In this document: positions 1 to 9,242 of the stretch, piece by piece
How positions within the stretch are numbered: the stretch's first letter is position 1
How the letters are laid out: every line of letters begins with the position of its first letter
Origin: a virus
IMG/VR virus record: IMGVR_UViG_3300027759_000067
Span: 25,708 to 89,707 of that record
Reading direction: 5' to 3' (one strand)
DNA length: 64,000 nt
Notes under the pieces: model-generated
Database searches by the model: none
What the model saw: the letters and a program-made list of their open reading frames with translations, nothing else
Told to the model about the DNA's origin: nothing
Program-made: the position numbers and the translations under genes

Positions 1-555
1 TTTGAGCAAGTAGCAGAATGGCAGCATAATCTAACAGTTATACAAAGTCAAGTACGTATAATGCGTGATATTTGTACCTACATTAATGACGAATGTACCA
101 ACAGAGGAGCAACATCCAGCATATACTACAGTGTAGAAAACAATAATATAGGTGAAGCTGCATTAGTTGCTATCAACGAAATTGGTGAAGAAAGCATCCC
201 TGGATTGTTCCTCAGTGAACCTATTAAGAAAGGTCATGTACGTAGATATCGCAAGGGATTTAACACCACACATTCTGTTAAAATCAACGCCTGTGCCAAG
301 CTAAAATACTTAATTGAAAGCGATAGATTAAAGATACATTCTCGTGCTTTTATCAGTGAATTAAAGACATATGTGGCAAAAGGACTGAGTTTTGAAGCTA
401 AAGTAGGCGCACATGATGACCTTGTTAGTGCTATGTTGCTGGTAATTCGTATGACATTAGTACTGCAAGATTGGGATCCTGCTATCTACGATAGGATGCG
501 TGAGGAGCGTGAGGACGAGTTTATCATGCCCATGCCCATCTATATTAGTTCCTAA
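1..555 (+). CDS. 17: Terminase large subunit, C-terminal part (T4 gp17-like)
   Basis: The frame is open from base 1, so the start lies outside the window; the ATG at 61 is internal. The visible 184 residues match the end of the RuvC/RNase H-like nuclease domain of T4-type packaging motors: an AHDDLVSAMLL segment, where the acidic pair is expected to supply a metal ligand of the nuclease, followed by a short acidic tail. The family cuts concatemeric DNA and drives ATP-dependent filling of proheads at the portal. The ATPase half (Walker motifs) is not visible. The next gene follows after 16 nt with a late-promoter motif between. Family assignment is from the nuclease-end motif and genome context. 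Confidence 0.8.
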   Translation, partial: FEQVAEWQHNLTVIQSQVRIMRDICTYINDECTNRGATSSIYYSVENNNIGEAALVAINEIGEESIPGLFLSEPIKKGHVRRYRKGFNTTHSVKINACAKLKYLIESDRLKIHSRAFISELKTYVAKGLSFEAKVGAHDDLVSAMLLVIRMTLVLQDWDPAIYDRMREEREDEFIMPMPIYISS

Positions 556-556
556 T

Positions 557-566
557 TAAATAAATA
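557..566 (+). promoter_or_regulatory. Late promoter motif (overlapping TAAATA copies)
   Basis: Two overlapping TAAATA hexamers (557-562 and 561-566) resemble the T4 late -10 element TATAAATA. The second ends 5 nt before the ATG at 572, with no Shine-Dalgarno between, so the transcript could be leaderless. Confidence 0.55.
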
Positions 567-571
567 ATACT

Positions 572-3500
572 ATGAAACCTATACAACTAATATCGCAAGA
601 TCTCTTTGACAAAGTCCGCAGCCGTTTTACTAATTTAGAAATGGGCGACGAAACAGGTGCAGTTACCATTGACCCAGCAGAAGCACGTTTCTTTGATTTT
701 GACTTTGTTAACGAAGGGGTTGATCTTGGTCGTGTTAGTATGAGTTTAAATGATCTTGGCAGTTTGAAGATTTATTACAGCCAAGGCATTACAGAAAATC
801 AAGATGATCACGCTACACAAATGTGGTACAATTTCCTTAAAGAAATGAGATTGTTTGCCATGCGTAGATTGCTGAGATTTGATACAAGAGACATTGCAAA
901 AACTAATTTAGACAAGAATGATTTTCAACACTTGGCCGCAACACAAGGCCCTAAGGAAGAACCAGATATGAATACTATGAACGAAACTAAAAAAATTAAA
1001 AAGAGTGTGGCGGAAGGCTCGCATGAAGAACAAGTTGCAAGATTGGCCGCATATAATGAAAAAATGGCTGGTAAAAATCCACCAATTGAATTGGGTCTGC
1101 GAGAAGTAGGCAACTGGGCAAAAGTTGGTCACTATGGCGATCCTATCAAAACAGCCTGGCTCAATATAGCAAAATACGGAGTTAGAAATAATAGATTCAA
1201 TAACTCAGTTGAAAAAGTAATGTCAGCAATTAGTGAATTCCCTGATCTTGAGGACGAAGTATACGACATGTATGATATTAACCAAGATGAAGTGGATATA
1301 TTATATAATGCCTATGAAACAGTATATGACCAATGGGAACAATTACAAGGTCAGCAAGGTGTAGCGGAAGGCCTGCAAGAATCACGTTGGAACAATAAGA
1401 GTTCCAGAAAAACTAGCCGCGCAGTACAGGGCAAAACAGAAGTTATTGTACGTCACGCACACGCAGTAGAAGAAACATATCCAGGCGCACGTAGTCAGAG
1501 CAAAAACATCAAGGCAATTTTTATACAGAACGCAGACGGCGAACGTTTCAAGTATCCATTTATACACACAGCAGGTGCGTTCGCAATGGCACAACACGTA
1601 GATCACGGTGGTGTTCCACATGATCCAGCAGGCAAAGCAATTATTAAAATGAGTGAGAATATTGCAAAGTTAGGCGAATTCCAACGACATATACAACGTA
1701 GTTCCTTGCACGCCGATGCACATGGAATTGCAGAACGTGCCATAGGCCACATGAATGAACTTAAAACAAGAATCGCAGCATTAGGAAAACGCCATCATTA
1801 TCAAGCATGGAAAGAAGAATTTGAAGCGTCAGGAATGGGTGAGCCTGCAGACGAAATGATGCTTGACGCAGTAACATTAGAAGATTACAAGAGTAAATTT
1901 ACACAAACAAATTTCCAAGAAGAATTAGTTGGGTTCTTCCCACTACTACATAGCATCATGCGTGAAGCTAATACCGTTGACCTTGAAGAATATGTAGAGG
2001 AAGCAGCAGCACCTTGGGAAGACGAAGAAGCTGATGATAGTGAAAAAGACAAAGACGACCAAACAAATACCAAAGGTTCTGATGGAGCCGAACACGGTGG
2101 GCATTCAAGAGCAAGACACTTGGCAAGACAGGCAATTCCAAAAGAAAAATCAGCAGCAGAAAGCATCAACTCTTTTGAAGAATGGGCAGATTCTACAGAA
2201 CAAGGCAAACTCACAGACGACCAAATGAATCATCTTAAGGCAGCAATTGAGGCATTACCACAGGGACCAAATGGACCACAATTAGACTCTGCGGTGGCTA
2301 ATGATTTCTTTAGCGACCCAGAATTAGGCTTAACAGAATTACCAAATTTTGAAGAATTAACTCAGGCATTACAAGACGAAGAAGGACGCGATGAAGAAAT
2401 TAGAGCAACTCCTTTACAATTATTCCAAACTTGGGCAAAAGAAAATAATCCAGAACTATTAGCATCATTAGGCATGACAGGTGCTGAAGAACCAGCACCT
2501 GCTCCAGAAGCACCTCCTGCTCCAGAGCCTGCACCCGAACAACCAGTAGCAGAAGGCAAGAGCAGTATGGTACACGAAGTAGCCAAGATTGTTAAGAGTT
2601 TTTATAACGCTGATAATGAAAGCGTTGGACCATTCCGTGCAGAAGAAAACATCGCATTGGATTGCAAAAAGCAAATTAGTGAGAAGTTTGGTGAGAAAGC
2701 CGGAGAACAAGCCTACGAAATGGCCGAAGCATTTATTAATAAACTTACACAAGAATGGCAACAAAAACACGGACAGATACAAAAACATAGTCCAGTTGAT
2801 CAAGGCGACGGCCTAAGTGTAGATAGTTTGAAAGAAATATTAGGCAGAATTAAAAGTAAAGTAGAAGGTATTGGAAAACCAGAAATGGAAGAAAAAGATG
2901 AGTGGCATCCATCCAAACATGTCACTGATCCACAAAAGAAAAAAGAACTTGAACCTCATGATAAAGATGTCAAGCGTGGCAGTTATGCCGACCGCGCCAA
3001 CTACTTAGATGCTGCCGGTGTTAAACGTGATACACAACAAGACGAAGGCTTTGTGGGCAATATGATTGACAAGGCTAAAGGTATGTTTGGAAAGACACCA
3101 GCAGCACCGGCCGCTCCAGCACCAGCAACAGGTAACAACGGAGCCCATGCCGATGGTAAGCCAAATTCTTGGATGGAACCAGACATGCGTAAGGACTTTG
3201 AAAATACAGAAATTTCTACTTTTCTCTTATATAACATTCGTATGATATATAGATGGGCTAAAGAAGGTCGTAACATACGCAATTATATTCAAGACTTGAA
3301 GAAATTAGAACACGAAAATATCAGTAAGCCAACAACAGCAGCAGCCTTTAAATTCATTATGGACAATCTTGCTAGTGGTGAAGTAACTGATCCTAAAATG
3401 ATAATGCAAATAGCAGATAAAGCCCACACATTAATGGGACATAGCGATATTGAACAAGCAACTCGTGAAGGCGTAGACAAGAGCCAAGTTCCTGCGGTTA

Positions 3501-3664
3501 TGCGTAAGGAAAAAGGCGGGGACTGGAAAATGTCCACTCAAGATTTAGAAAAAGAACGAGATCAAAGCAGAACAACCAAACCAGGTTTAGACGCACACAA
3601 GGCCAAACTAGGTATGAGTGAAGAGATTGCCGATATTATGAGATTGGTAAATCACAAAAAATAA
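572..3664 (+). CDS. Large modular (probably virion-associated) protein with VAEG-punctuated segments
   Basis: 1030 residues, hydrophilic and charged, with no recognised enzymatic motif. It looks like separate alpha-helical modules joined by low-complexity linkers: an acidic linker near 475-500 and a Pro/Ala/Glu linker near 635-660. The tetrapeptide VAEG recurs at about residues 146, 264 and 659, each time at a module boundary. T4 prohead protease gp21 cuts after Glu before a small residue, so these are candidate maturation sites. Position beside the terminase and a TAAATA motif fits a late structural or internal-head role. Function is unassigned; polyprotein processing is inference. Confidence 0.6.
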   Translation: MKPIQLISQDLFDKVRSRFTNLEMGDETGAVTIDPAEARFFDFDFVNEGVDLGRVSMSLNDLGSLKIYYSQGITENQDDHATQMWYNFLKEMRLFAMRRLLRFDTRDIAKTNLDKNDFQHLAATQGPKEEPDMNTMNETKKIKKSVAEGSHEEQVARLAAYNEKMAGKNPPIELGLREVGNWAKVGHYGDPIKTAWLNIAKYGVRNNRFNNSVEKVMSAISEFPDLEDEVYDMYDINQDEVDILYNAYETVYDQWEQLQGQQGVAEGLQESRWNNKSSRKTSRAVQGKTEVIVRHAHAVEETYPGARSQSKNIKAIFIQNADGERFKYPFIHTAGAFAMAQHVDHGGVPHDPAGKAIIKMSENIAKLGEFQRHIQRSSLHADAHGIAERAIGHMNELKTRIAALGKRHHYQAWKEEFEASGMGEPADEMMLDAVTLEDYKSKFTQTNFQEELVGFFPLLHSIMREANTVDLEEYVEEAAAPWEDEEADDSEKDKDDQTNTKGSDGAEHGGHSRARHLARQAIPKEKSAAESINSFEEWADSTEQGKLTDDQMNHLKAAIEALPQGPNGPQLDSAVANDFFSDPELGLTELPNFEELTQALQDEEGRDEEIRATPLQLFQTWAKENNPELLASLGMTGAEEPAPAPEAPPAPEPAPEQPVAEGKSSMVHEVAKIVKSFYNADNESVGPFRAEENIALDCKKQISEKFGEKAGEQAYEMAEAFINKLTQEWQQKHGQIQKHSPVDQGDGLSVDSLKEILGRIKSKVEGIGKPEMEEKDEWHPSKHVTDPQKKKELEPHDKDVKRGSYADRANYLDAAGVKRDTQQDEGFVGNMIDKAKGMFGKTPAAPAAPAPATGNNGAHADGKPNSWMEPDMRKDFENTEISTFLLYNIRMIYRWAKEGRNIRNYIQDLKKLEHENISKPTTAAAFKFIMDNLASGEVTDPKMIMQIADKAHTLMGHSDIEQATREGVDKSQVPAVMRKEKGGDWKMSTQDLEKERDQSRTTKPGLDAHKAKLGMSEEIADIMRLVNHKK

Positions 3665-3706
3665 TTGGCAAAATTAAGCAGCCAAATAGGTTGCAATGAT
3701 AAATAA

Positions 3707-3744
3707 AACTGTGTATAGTTAACGCTATGCACAGTTTTTCTTTT
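3707..3744 (+). terminator. Rho-independent terminator before gene 32
   Basis: A 12-bp stem (AACTGTGTATAG / CTATGCACAGTT, one G-U wobble) with a short loop is followed by TTTTCTTTT. It separates the virion gene from the replication operon. A TAAATA sits immediately upstream (3700-3705), but it would fire straight into the hairpin. Confidence 0.8.
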
Positions 3745-3801
3745 AGTCAGTTGGCTTTAAGAAAGCGGCATAATTAAAACATTTATTAAGGAAAAATCAT
3801 T

Positions 3802-4797
3802 ATGGCAACTTTAGCAGAAATTCGCGCAAAACTTCAAGCATCATCTCAACAAGGCGGCAGCAATGCAGGCGGCGGAGATAACGGTGTATTCCCCCATTGG
3901 AATATGCCAGAAGGATCAACTACCACAGTTCGATTCTTACCCGACCAAGACCCAAACAACACTTTTTTCTGGATCGAACGTGCAATGATCAAATTGCCTT
4001 TCGCTGGTATTAAAGGTGAAACAAATTCCAAACCCGTTACTGTACAAGTTCCTTGTATGGAAATGTGGGGCGAGACTTGTCCAGTATTGACAGAAGTCCG
4101 TCCATGGTTCAAAGATAAATCTTTGGAAGATATGGGTCGTAAGTACTGGAAAAAGAAATCTTATCTATTCCAAGGATTTGTCACTGACAGCAAACTTGTA
4201 GAAGAAGGTAAGACACCTGAGAATCCAATCCGTCGTTTCATCATCGGCTCACAAATCTTCAATATCGTTAAAAACGCATTAATGGATGCTGAGATCGAAG
4301 AACTACCTACAGACTATGTTCGCGGTCTTGACTTCAAGATTGCTAAAACTAGCAAAGGTGGTTATGCTGACTATTCTACTTCTACTTGGGCTCGTCGTGA
4401 ACGTGCTCTTGCTGAAATGGAACAAGCAGCAATTAAACAACACGGTTTGTTTGATTTGAAGAGCTTCCTACCTAAGAAACCAGGCGAAGTTGAACTCAAA
4501 GTTATCGCAGAAATGTTTGCAGCATCAGTTGATGGTGAAGCATACGATGGCGAGCGTTGGGGTCAATACTTCAAGCCAGCAGGCTTTGGTGGTAGTGGTT
4601 CAGCAACTGGTTCTACATCAGCACCAAAAGCAGCGCCAGCACCAGCAGCAGGTATTGAGGAAGACGACGTCCCTTTTGAACGTGCGGCAGCAACACCCGC
4701 TAAAGTGGTTGCAGAAGAAGCACCAGCTACAAGCAATGCAGGCAGCAGAGCAGCAGACATTCTTGCAGTAATCCGTAGTCGCCAACAAGCAAACTAA
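3802..4797 (+). CDS. 32: Single-stranded DNA-binding protein (T4 gp32-like)
   Basis: 331 residues, close to T4 gp32 (301). It shows the N-terminal cooperativity-type segment (MATLAEIRAKLQ), a Gly-rich linker, an OB-fold core (VRFLPDQDPNN, WIERAMIKLPF, then GRKYWKKKSYLFQGFV around 112-127) and a Pro/Ala-rich linker leading to an acidic C-terminal region with a helical end. It coats ssDNA at the replication fork and during recombination and recruits partner proteins through the tail. Only Cys85 and Cys93 are visible where T4 gp32 has a His/Cys3 zinc site, so zinc binding may be weakened or absent. RBS AAGGAAA precedes the ATG. uvsX follows after 10 nt, as expected for a recombination operon. 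Confidence 0.9.
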   Translation: MATLAEIRAKLQASSQQGGSNAGGGDNGVFPHWNMPEGSTTTVRFLPDQDPNNTFFWIERAMIKLPFAGIKGETNSKPVTVQVPCMEMWGETCPVLTEVRPWFKDKSLEDMGRKYWKKKSYLFQGFVTDSKLVEEGKTPENPIRRFIIGSQIFNIVKNALMDAEIEELPTDYVRGLDFKIAKTSKGGYADYSTSTWARRERALAEMEQAAIKQHGLFDLKSFLPKKPGEVELKVIAEMFAASVDGEAYDGERWGQYFKPAGFGGSGSATGSTSAPKAAPAPAAGIEEDDVPFERAAATPAKVVAEEAPATSNAGSRAADILAVIRSRQQAN

Positions 4798-4807
4798 GGA
4801 GTAACAG

Positions 4808-5863
4808 ATGGGAAAAGCATTTGATATTTCTAAGTTTAGAAAGTCAATTACTAAGTCCATTGACGGACTTGGTATTGGCTTCAATGATCCAACTGACTGG
4901 ATCTCAACCGGCAACTATGCTCTTAACTATCTTATCAGTGGGGACTTCTTTAAGGGAATTCCTCTTGGTAAGGTAACTGTGTTTGCTGGTGAATCCGGCG
5001 CAGGTAAATCTTATATCTGTTCTGGAAACATTATTCGACACGCACAGGAACAAGGCATATTTGTTATTCTTGTTGACAGCGAAAACGCCCTTGACGAAAA
5101 GTGGTTAATTGATCTTGGTGTTGATACCAGTGATGAAAAACTACTTAAACTTAATATGGCTATGATTGATGATGTGGCTAAAACCATTTCTGAATTCATG
5201 AAAGAATACAAAGTTATGCCTGAGGAATCACGTCCTAAGGTGTTGTTTGTAATTGATAGTTTGGGTATGTTGTTGACTCCTACAGACGTTAATCAATTTG
5301 AAGCAGGTGAAATGAAAGGTGATATGGGCCGTAAACCTAAAGCACTTACATCACTGGTTCGTAATTGTGTTAATATGTTTGGCTCGTGGAATGTTGGATT
5401 GGTTTGTACCAACCATACATATGCAAGTCAAGATATGTTCGATCCAGATGACAAAATCTCAGGTGGACAAGGCTTTATCTATGCAAGCTCTATTGTAGTT
5501 GCGATGCGTAAATTGAAGTTGAAAACCGACGAAGATGGTAATAAAACTACCACTGTTAACGGTATTCGTTCAGCTTGTAAGATTATGAAAACACGTTACT
5601 CTAAACCTTTTGAATCAGTACAAGTTGAGATTCCGTACTCAACTGGTATGAGTCCATTCAGTGGTTTAGTTGATTTATTTGAAGCCAAGGGTAAGTTGAA
5701 GAAAGAAGGCAACAGTCTTGTTTATGTAACTAAAGATGGCGAAATTATCAAACAATTCCGCAAGGCATGGAACAGTAATGACAAAGATGGATTAACCATA
5801 GTTATGGCTGAGTGGGATGATACTATTGTGCCTGTAGAGGCAGTGGAAACAGAGGAAGCATAA
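4808..5863 (+). CDS. uvsX: UvsX RecA-like recombinase
   Basis: 351 residues with the RecA core: Walker A GESGAGKS at 61-68, the VDSENAL strand (about 98), Walker B-like VLFVIDSLG (about 145) and the DNA-binding loop region containing KISGGQG. T4 UvsX is 391 residues. It forms presynaptic filaments on ssDNA and drives strand invasion for recombination-dependent replication together with gp32, UvsY and UvsW, all encoded nearby. GGAG lies just before the ATG. The next gene starts 1 nt after the stop. Confidence 0.95.
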   Translation: MGKAFDISKFRKSITKSIDGLGIGFNDPTDWISTGNYALNYLISGDFFKGIPLGKVTVFAGESGAGKSYICSGNIIRHAQEQGIFVILVDSENALDEKWLIDLGVDTSDEKLLKLNMAMIDDVAKTISEFMKEYKVMPEESRPKVLFVIDSLGMLLTPTDVNQFEAGEMKGDMGRKPKALTSLVRNCVNMFGSWNVGLVCTNHTYASQDMFDPDDKISGGQGFIYASSIVVAMRKLKLKTDEDGNKTTTVNGIRSACKIMKTRYSKPFESVQVEIPYSTGMSPFSGLVDLFEAKGKLKKEGNSLVYVTKDGEIIKQFRKAWNSNDKDGLTIVMAEWDDTIVPVEAVETEEA

Positions 5864-5864
5864 A

Positions 5865-6110
5865 ATGGAAGAAGATCAAATTATCGGTGTATGGGACACT
5901 TTTAAAGATTATGTCCCTGAAAAAAATCGAGATGCCGCAGCATCACATTTTGTAGAATTTATAATTGGACAAGATGTTGAATTATCAGTTCTTGAATCAG
6001 TTATAGGATTTGATCCACATCTCGACTCTGCTATCCAACTCGTTGTTGAAGAATTTAAAGACGAAGATCAGATAGACGACGATCTTGACTACTACGAAAA
6101 CGAGGACTGA
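5865..6110 (+). CDS. Small acidic hypothetical protein downstream of uvsX
   Basis: 81 residues, strongly acidic, ending in an Asp/Glu-rich tail (residues about 62-81). No motif is recognised. It is sandwiched between uvsX (1 nt) and the uvsY-like gene (2 nt), so it is co-translated with recombination proteins and could be an accessory or regulator of UvsX. That role is context only. Confidence 0.75.
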   Translation: MEEDQIIGVWDTFKDYVPEKNRDAAASHFVEFIIGQDVELSVLESVIGFDPHLDSAIQLVVEEFKDEDQIDDDLDYYENED

Positions 6111-6112
6111 TC

Positions 6113-6568
6113 GTGAATTGGTACAGCAAAGTAAGCAAGGATATTGCTCACTTGCCAGGCTGTATTGATTACTATTACCTTGAATTAGACACAGCAAGGG
6201 CAGAGGTTAAAATTCACGGAAACGTGGAAAAATCCTCTGCTGCTTTGCCTGGTCTTGTTGCTCATCGATTTAATCAACTTCAAGAAATTGAAGGTATTTT
6301 AGAATATCTAAACATCGAACTACGCCGCTTACGTTCCAAAACTTTTAAGAAATATTTGGAAAACTATCAACGTGCTCTTAGCAGTAGAGATGTTGAAAAG
6401 TATGTAGAAGGTGAGGCAGATGTGGTTGATATGGAAAAGATCATCAATGAGTTTGCACTACTACGCAATCAATGGCTGGGCATTATCAAGGGCTTGGATA
6501 TCAAACAGTGGCAACTAAGTAATATTATTAAACTCCGAACAGCGGGTATGGAAGACGTTGTTATTTGA
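6113..6568 (+). CDS. uvsY: UvsY-like recombination mediator (probable)
   Basis: 151 residues starting at GTG 2 nt after the previous stop. Length, an all-helical pattern, a Lys/Arg-rich middle (RRLRSKTFKKYLENY, about 79-93) and a helix-forming C-terminal end (WQLSNIIKLR) resemble T4 UvsY (137 residues), which loads UvsX onto gp32-coated ssDNA. Position directly after uvsX supports this. There is no diagnostic catalytic motif, so the call rests on size, charge pattern and synteny. A strong terminator follows immediately. Confidence 0.6.
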   Translation: MNWYSKVSKDIAHLPGCIDYYYLELDTARAEVKIHGNVEKSSAALPGLVAHRFNQLQEIEGILEYLNIELRRLRSKTFKKYLENYQRALSSRDVEKYVEGEADVVDMEKIINEFALLRNQWLGIIKGLDIKQWQLSNIIKLRTAGMEDVVI

Positions 6569-6571
6569 CAC

Positions 6572-6599
6572 AGAAAGGACTTGCGTCCTTTCTTATTTT
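6572..6599 (+). terminator. Terminator after the uvsY-like gene
   Basis: Perfect 9-bp stem AGAAAGGAC/GTCCTTTCT with loop TTGC, followed by TATTTTG. The -35 of the next promoter lies inside this hairpin. Confidence 0.85.
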
Positions 6600-6609
6600 G
6601 TAGTATAAT
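6581..6609 (+). promoter_or_regulatory. Sigma70-type promoter overlapping the terminator
   Basis: -35 TTGCGT (6581-6586), 17-bp spacer, perfect -10 TATAAT (6604-6609). The downstream ATG (6619) lies 9 nt after the -10, so any leader would be only 2-3 nt. It would drive the HARP-like gene and uvsW. Confidence 0.6.
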
Positions 6610-6618
6610 AAATGTATC

Positions 6619-7791
6619 ATGTATATTGAAGATTTACTCCACACATTGATGTACTCTGTTAAGACCAATCGTTATGATTCAACGTTGGTCCAGAGTTTCT
6701 ATGAGCAAATAAATTACAAAAGTTTGGGTTTCACAGAAAAACAAGCTACCATAATGCTGAAAATCTCAAAAGCATACAAACAACAGATCTGTACACATCT
6801 TGGTAAAGATATAACTCCATTATTGGACAATCCACAATTTAAATTTAGTATCAGAACTATCAGTATGGTAAAACATATCTCTGTAATTCCTAATACTAAC
6901 AATACCAAATTCATTATGGTGAAATTTCCCTATGATGAAACATTGGTTAAAGATATAAAAAGTGTAAGACAGAAATTTATATCCGCTGAATGGAATCAAG
7001 ATGAAAAAGCCTGGGTTTTTTCCTTAGAAGGATTGACTGTTGAATATTTTAGTGCATACGTTATCTCCAAGGGATTCACTGCGGATGACCAATTTAAAGG
7101 ATACATGGAGCAAGCCCTGGAAATTACCAACAATGTTGAAAAATATGCTCCTATGCTAACCATTGAGCAAGGAATGCCTAAAATTATCAATATTCCTGCT
7201 CATGTTCCGCAACCTAATAGCACAGACATTGTTCAATCATTGTTTGAAGCAAGACGTGTGGGTGTTACTACCTGGGATCATTTAATTGATAACGTCCTAC
7301 TTGAATCCAATCAATCCTCTTTGATTAAAAATTTCATAAAATCTGAGATAGGTGAGGCATTTTCCATAAATTTAGAAGAAAATTCAATTTTAGATTTGAA
7401 ACCCATTGTGAAGCATTTGTTGCCCTGCATCGTTACTGTACCAGGTGGTAATGAATTAAGCAAAATGCAACAAGCATTAGAATTGTTAAAAGACATCGGT
7501 ATTGAAAATCAAGAAATTAGTGTTTTATTCCGCTTGCCCAACGAAACAGGTGGTGAATTTAACAAATTTGTCAAAGAAGAAAAATTAAATTCTCCTGTAT
7601 CTGAAACAACCAAAGTAGTAATCCTCAGTGGAAAACTTCCTAAGCCATTGTTTGAATCTGAACTAAAATTTAATTGTGTGTTGAACTTTAATTTCTACAA
7701 TGTTCACTATACTCTTGCTAATTTTATGAAAAACAAGCATAATGTTATTAACGTGTTAGCAGATAAAAAACAAAAGACCCTACTATTTTGA
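6619..7791 (+). CDS. HARP-domain-like protein coupled to uvsW
   Basis: 390 residues. Residues about 97-140 (FIMVKFPYDETLV, then WNQDEKAWVFSLE) resemble the HARP module of SMARCAL1-type annealing helicases, in which an F/V-rich strand, a short helix and a W-x(5)-W-x-F strand recognise branched or fork DNA. The remainder has no recognised motor motifs. The C-terminal half could be a degenerate helicase-like or scaffolding domain. Its stop overlaps the start of uvsW by 4 nt, so the two are translationally coupled and may act together on recombination intermediates. No Shine-Dalgarno is visible. HARP similarity was judged by eye. Confidence 0.6.
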   Translation: MYIEDLLHTLMYSVKTNRYDSTLVQSFYEQINYKSLGFTEKQATIMLKISKAYKQQICTHLGKDITPLLDNPQFKFSIRTISMVKHISVIPNTNNTKFIMVKFPYDETLVKDIKSVRQKFISAEWNQDEKAWVFSLEGLTVEYFSAYVISKGFTADDQFKGYMEQALEITNNVEKYAPMLTIEQGMPKIINIPAHVPQPNSTDIVQSLFEARRVGVTTWDHLIDNVLLESNQSSLIKNFIKSEIGEAFSINLEENSILDLKPIVKHLLPCIVTVPGGNELSKMQQALELLKDIGIENQEISVLFRLPNETGGEFNKFVKEEKLNSPVSETTKVVILSGKLPKPLFESELKFNCVLNFNFYNVHYTLANFMKNKHNVINVLADKKQKTLLF

Positions 7792-9242
7792 GCACCTGTA
7801 AAGTTATCATTAAAGATGAAGTAAATGTTAAGATTGATAATTTAGATCTTGACACTCGCAAAGCATTGGTTAAAAAATTCAAGTATGAAGACCCTACTGC
7901 CCGCTTCAGACCCAGCTTCAAATTAGGTCGGTGGGATGGCAGCATCAGTTTTTTTGGTCTCGGTGGATCAACTTATCTAAGTATGCTCGGACCAGTGTTA
8001 GAGTACCTTGAAAGCAAAAACTACTACATTGAAGTTGAAGATCTCAGGACCAGCAGTGCCCTGGAATTTCCTGAAATTTCTGAGGATTTTTGGGGTGATT
8101 TATGCTGGCCCAAAGGACATGTTCAGGAGGGGCAACTTATCCGTATGCGTGACTATCAATGCGACGTTGTAAATAATTTCTTGAAGAATCCCCAGTGTTT
8201 ACAGGAAGTTGCCACTGGTGCAGGTAAGACAATTATCACCGCAACTTTGAGCAAAATCTGTGAAAAATATGGTCGAACAATAACCATTGTTCCTAACAAA
8301 AGTTTAGTGGAACAAACGGAAGAAGACTTTATTAATTGCGGATTAGACGTTGGTGTGTACTACGGAGATAGAAAAAATCTCAACAAAACCCACACTATTT
8401 GTACCTGGCAAAGTTTGAATATTTTAGACAAAAAATCACAAGACAATGACGAGTTATTGACCTTGGCAGAATTTCTAGACGGTGTGAGCACAGTCATAGT
8501 TGACGAGGTACATATGGCCAAAGCCGATGTATTGAAGAAATTATTGACTCAGAATCTCGCCAATGCTCCTATACGTTGGGGATTGACCGGAACCATACCA
8601 AAAGCCGATCATGAGTATCAAGCATTGCGGGCAAGTTTGGGAGATGTTATTCATCACATATCTGCACATGAATTACAGGCTCGCGGTGTGTTGAGTAATT
8701 GCCACGTTAATGTTGTACAAACAGCTGAGTGGAAAGAATTTGGAAGTTATGCAGAAGAATTGAAATATCTTGTCACTGATAGCACTAGGATGACCTATAT
8801 CAGCAACATGATTCGCAATATTGCAACATCAGGAAATACCTTAGTCTTGGTTAATAGAATTGACTCTGGTAAATTTATTATTGAACAAATACCAGAGGCG
8901 GTGTTTGTTTCAGGTGAAGTTAAATCTACAACAAGAAAAGAAGAGTACGATGAAATTAAAACTGCTGATAACAAGATTATTGTGGCGACTTTTGGTGTGG
9001 CCGCTGTGGGTATTAATATCCCTAGGATTTTTAATCTGGTTCTTTTGGAACCCGGAAAGAGCTTTGTTAGAGTTATACAAAGCATTGGGCGAGGTATTAG
9101 AAAAGCTGACGACAAAGACTTCGTCCAAATCTGGGATATAACTGCTTCCGCCAAATACGCTAAACGTCATCTGACAGAGAGAAAGAGGTTTTATAAAGAA
9201 GCCAAATACCCATTTAATATTGAGAAAGTAAAATACCTATAA
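7788..9242 (+). CDS. uvsW: UvsW-like superfamily 2 DNA helicase
   Basis: 484 residues starting at TTG, overlapping the previous stop by 4 nt. SF2 motifs in order: Walker A ATGAGKT (142-148), motif Ia (IVPNKSL), DEVH box (239-242), motif III (LTGTIPK), motif V (VAAVGINIP) and motif VI (QSIGRGIRK). The N-terminal region, including RFRPSFKLGRWDG, matches the small UvsW substrate-binding domain. T4 UvsW (503 residues) remodels branched DNA, unwinds R-loops and switches origin-dependent to recombination-dependent replication. The next gene begins within the stop codon. Confidence 0.93.
   Translation: MSTCKVIIKDEVNVKIDNLDLDTRKALVKKFKYEDPTARFRPSFKLGRWDGSISFFGLGGSTYLSMLGPVLEYLESKNYYIEVEDLRTSSALEFPEISEDFWGDLCWPKGHVQEGQLIRMRDYQCDVVNNFLKNPQCLQEVATGAGKTIITATLSKICEKYGRTITIVPNKSLVEQTEEDFINCGLDVGVYYGDRKNLNKTHTICTWQSLNILDKKSQDNDELLTLAEFLDGVSTVIVDEVHMAKADVLKKLLTQNLANAPIRWGLTGTIPKADHEYQALRASLGDVIHHISAHELQARGVLSNCHVNVVQTAEWKEFGSYAEELKYLVTDSTRMTYISNMIRNIATSGNTLVLVNRIDSGKFIIEQIPEAVFVSGEVKSTTRKEEYDEIKTADNKIIVATFGVAAVGINIPRIFNLVLLEPGKSFVRVIQSIGRGIRKADDKDFVQIWDITASAKYAKRHLTERKRFYKEAKYPFNIEKVKYL

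Noticed and set aside
1885-2803. Minus-strand frames of 109 and 111 residues inside the 1030-residue gene
   Set aside because: Low-complexity reflections of the Glu/Ala-rich coding strand; no initiation signals.
3698-3705. Late promoter GATAAATA
   Set aside because: It would start directly at a strong terminator stem, so a productive promoter is unlikely.
8795-9154. 119-residue minus-strand frame inside uvsW
   Set aside because: Antisense shadow of strongly conserved helicase motifs.
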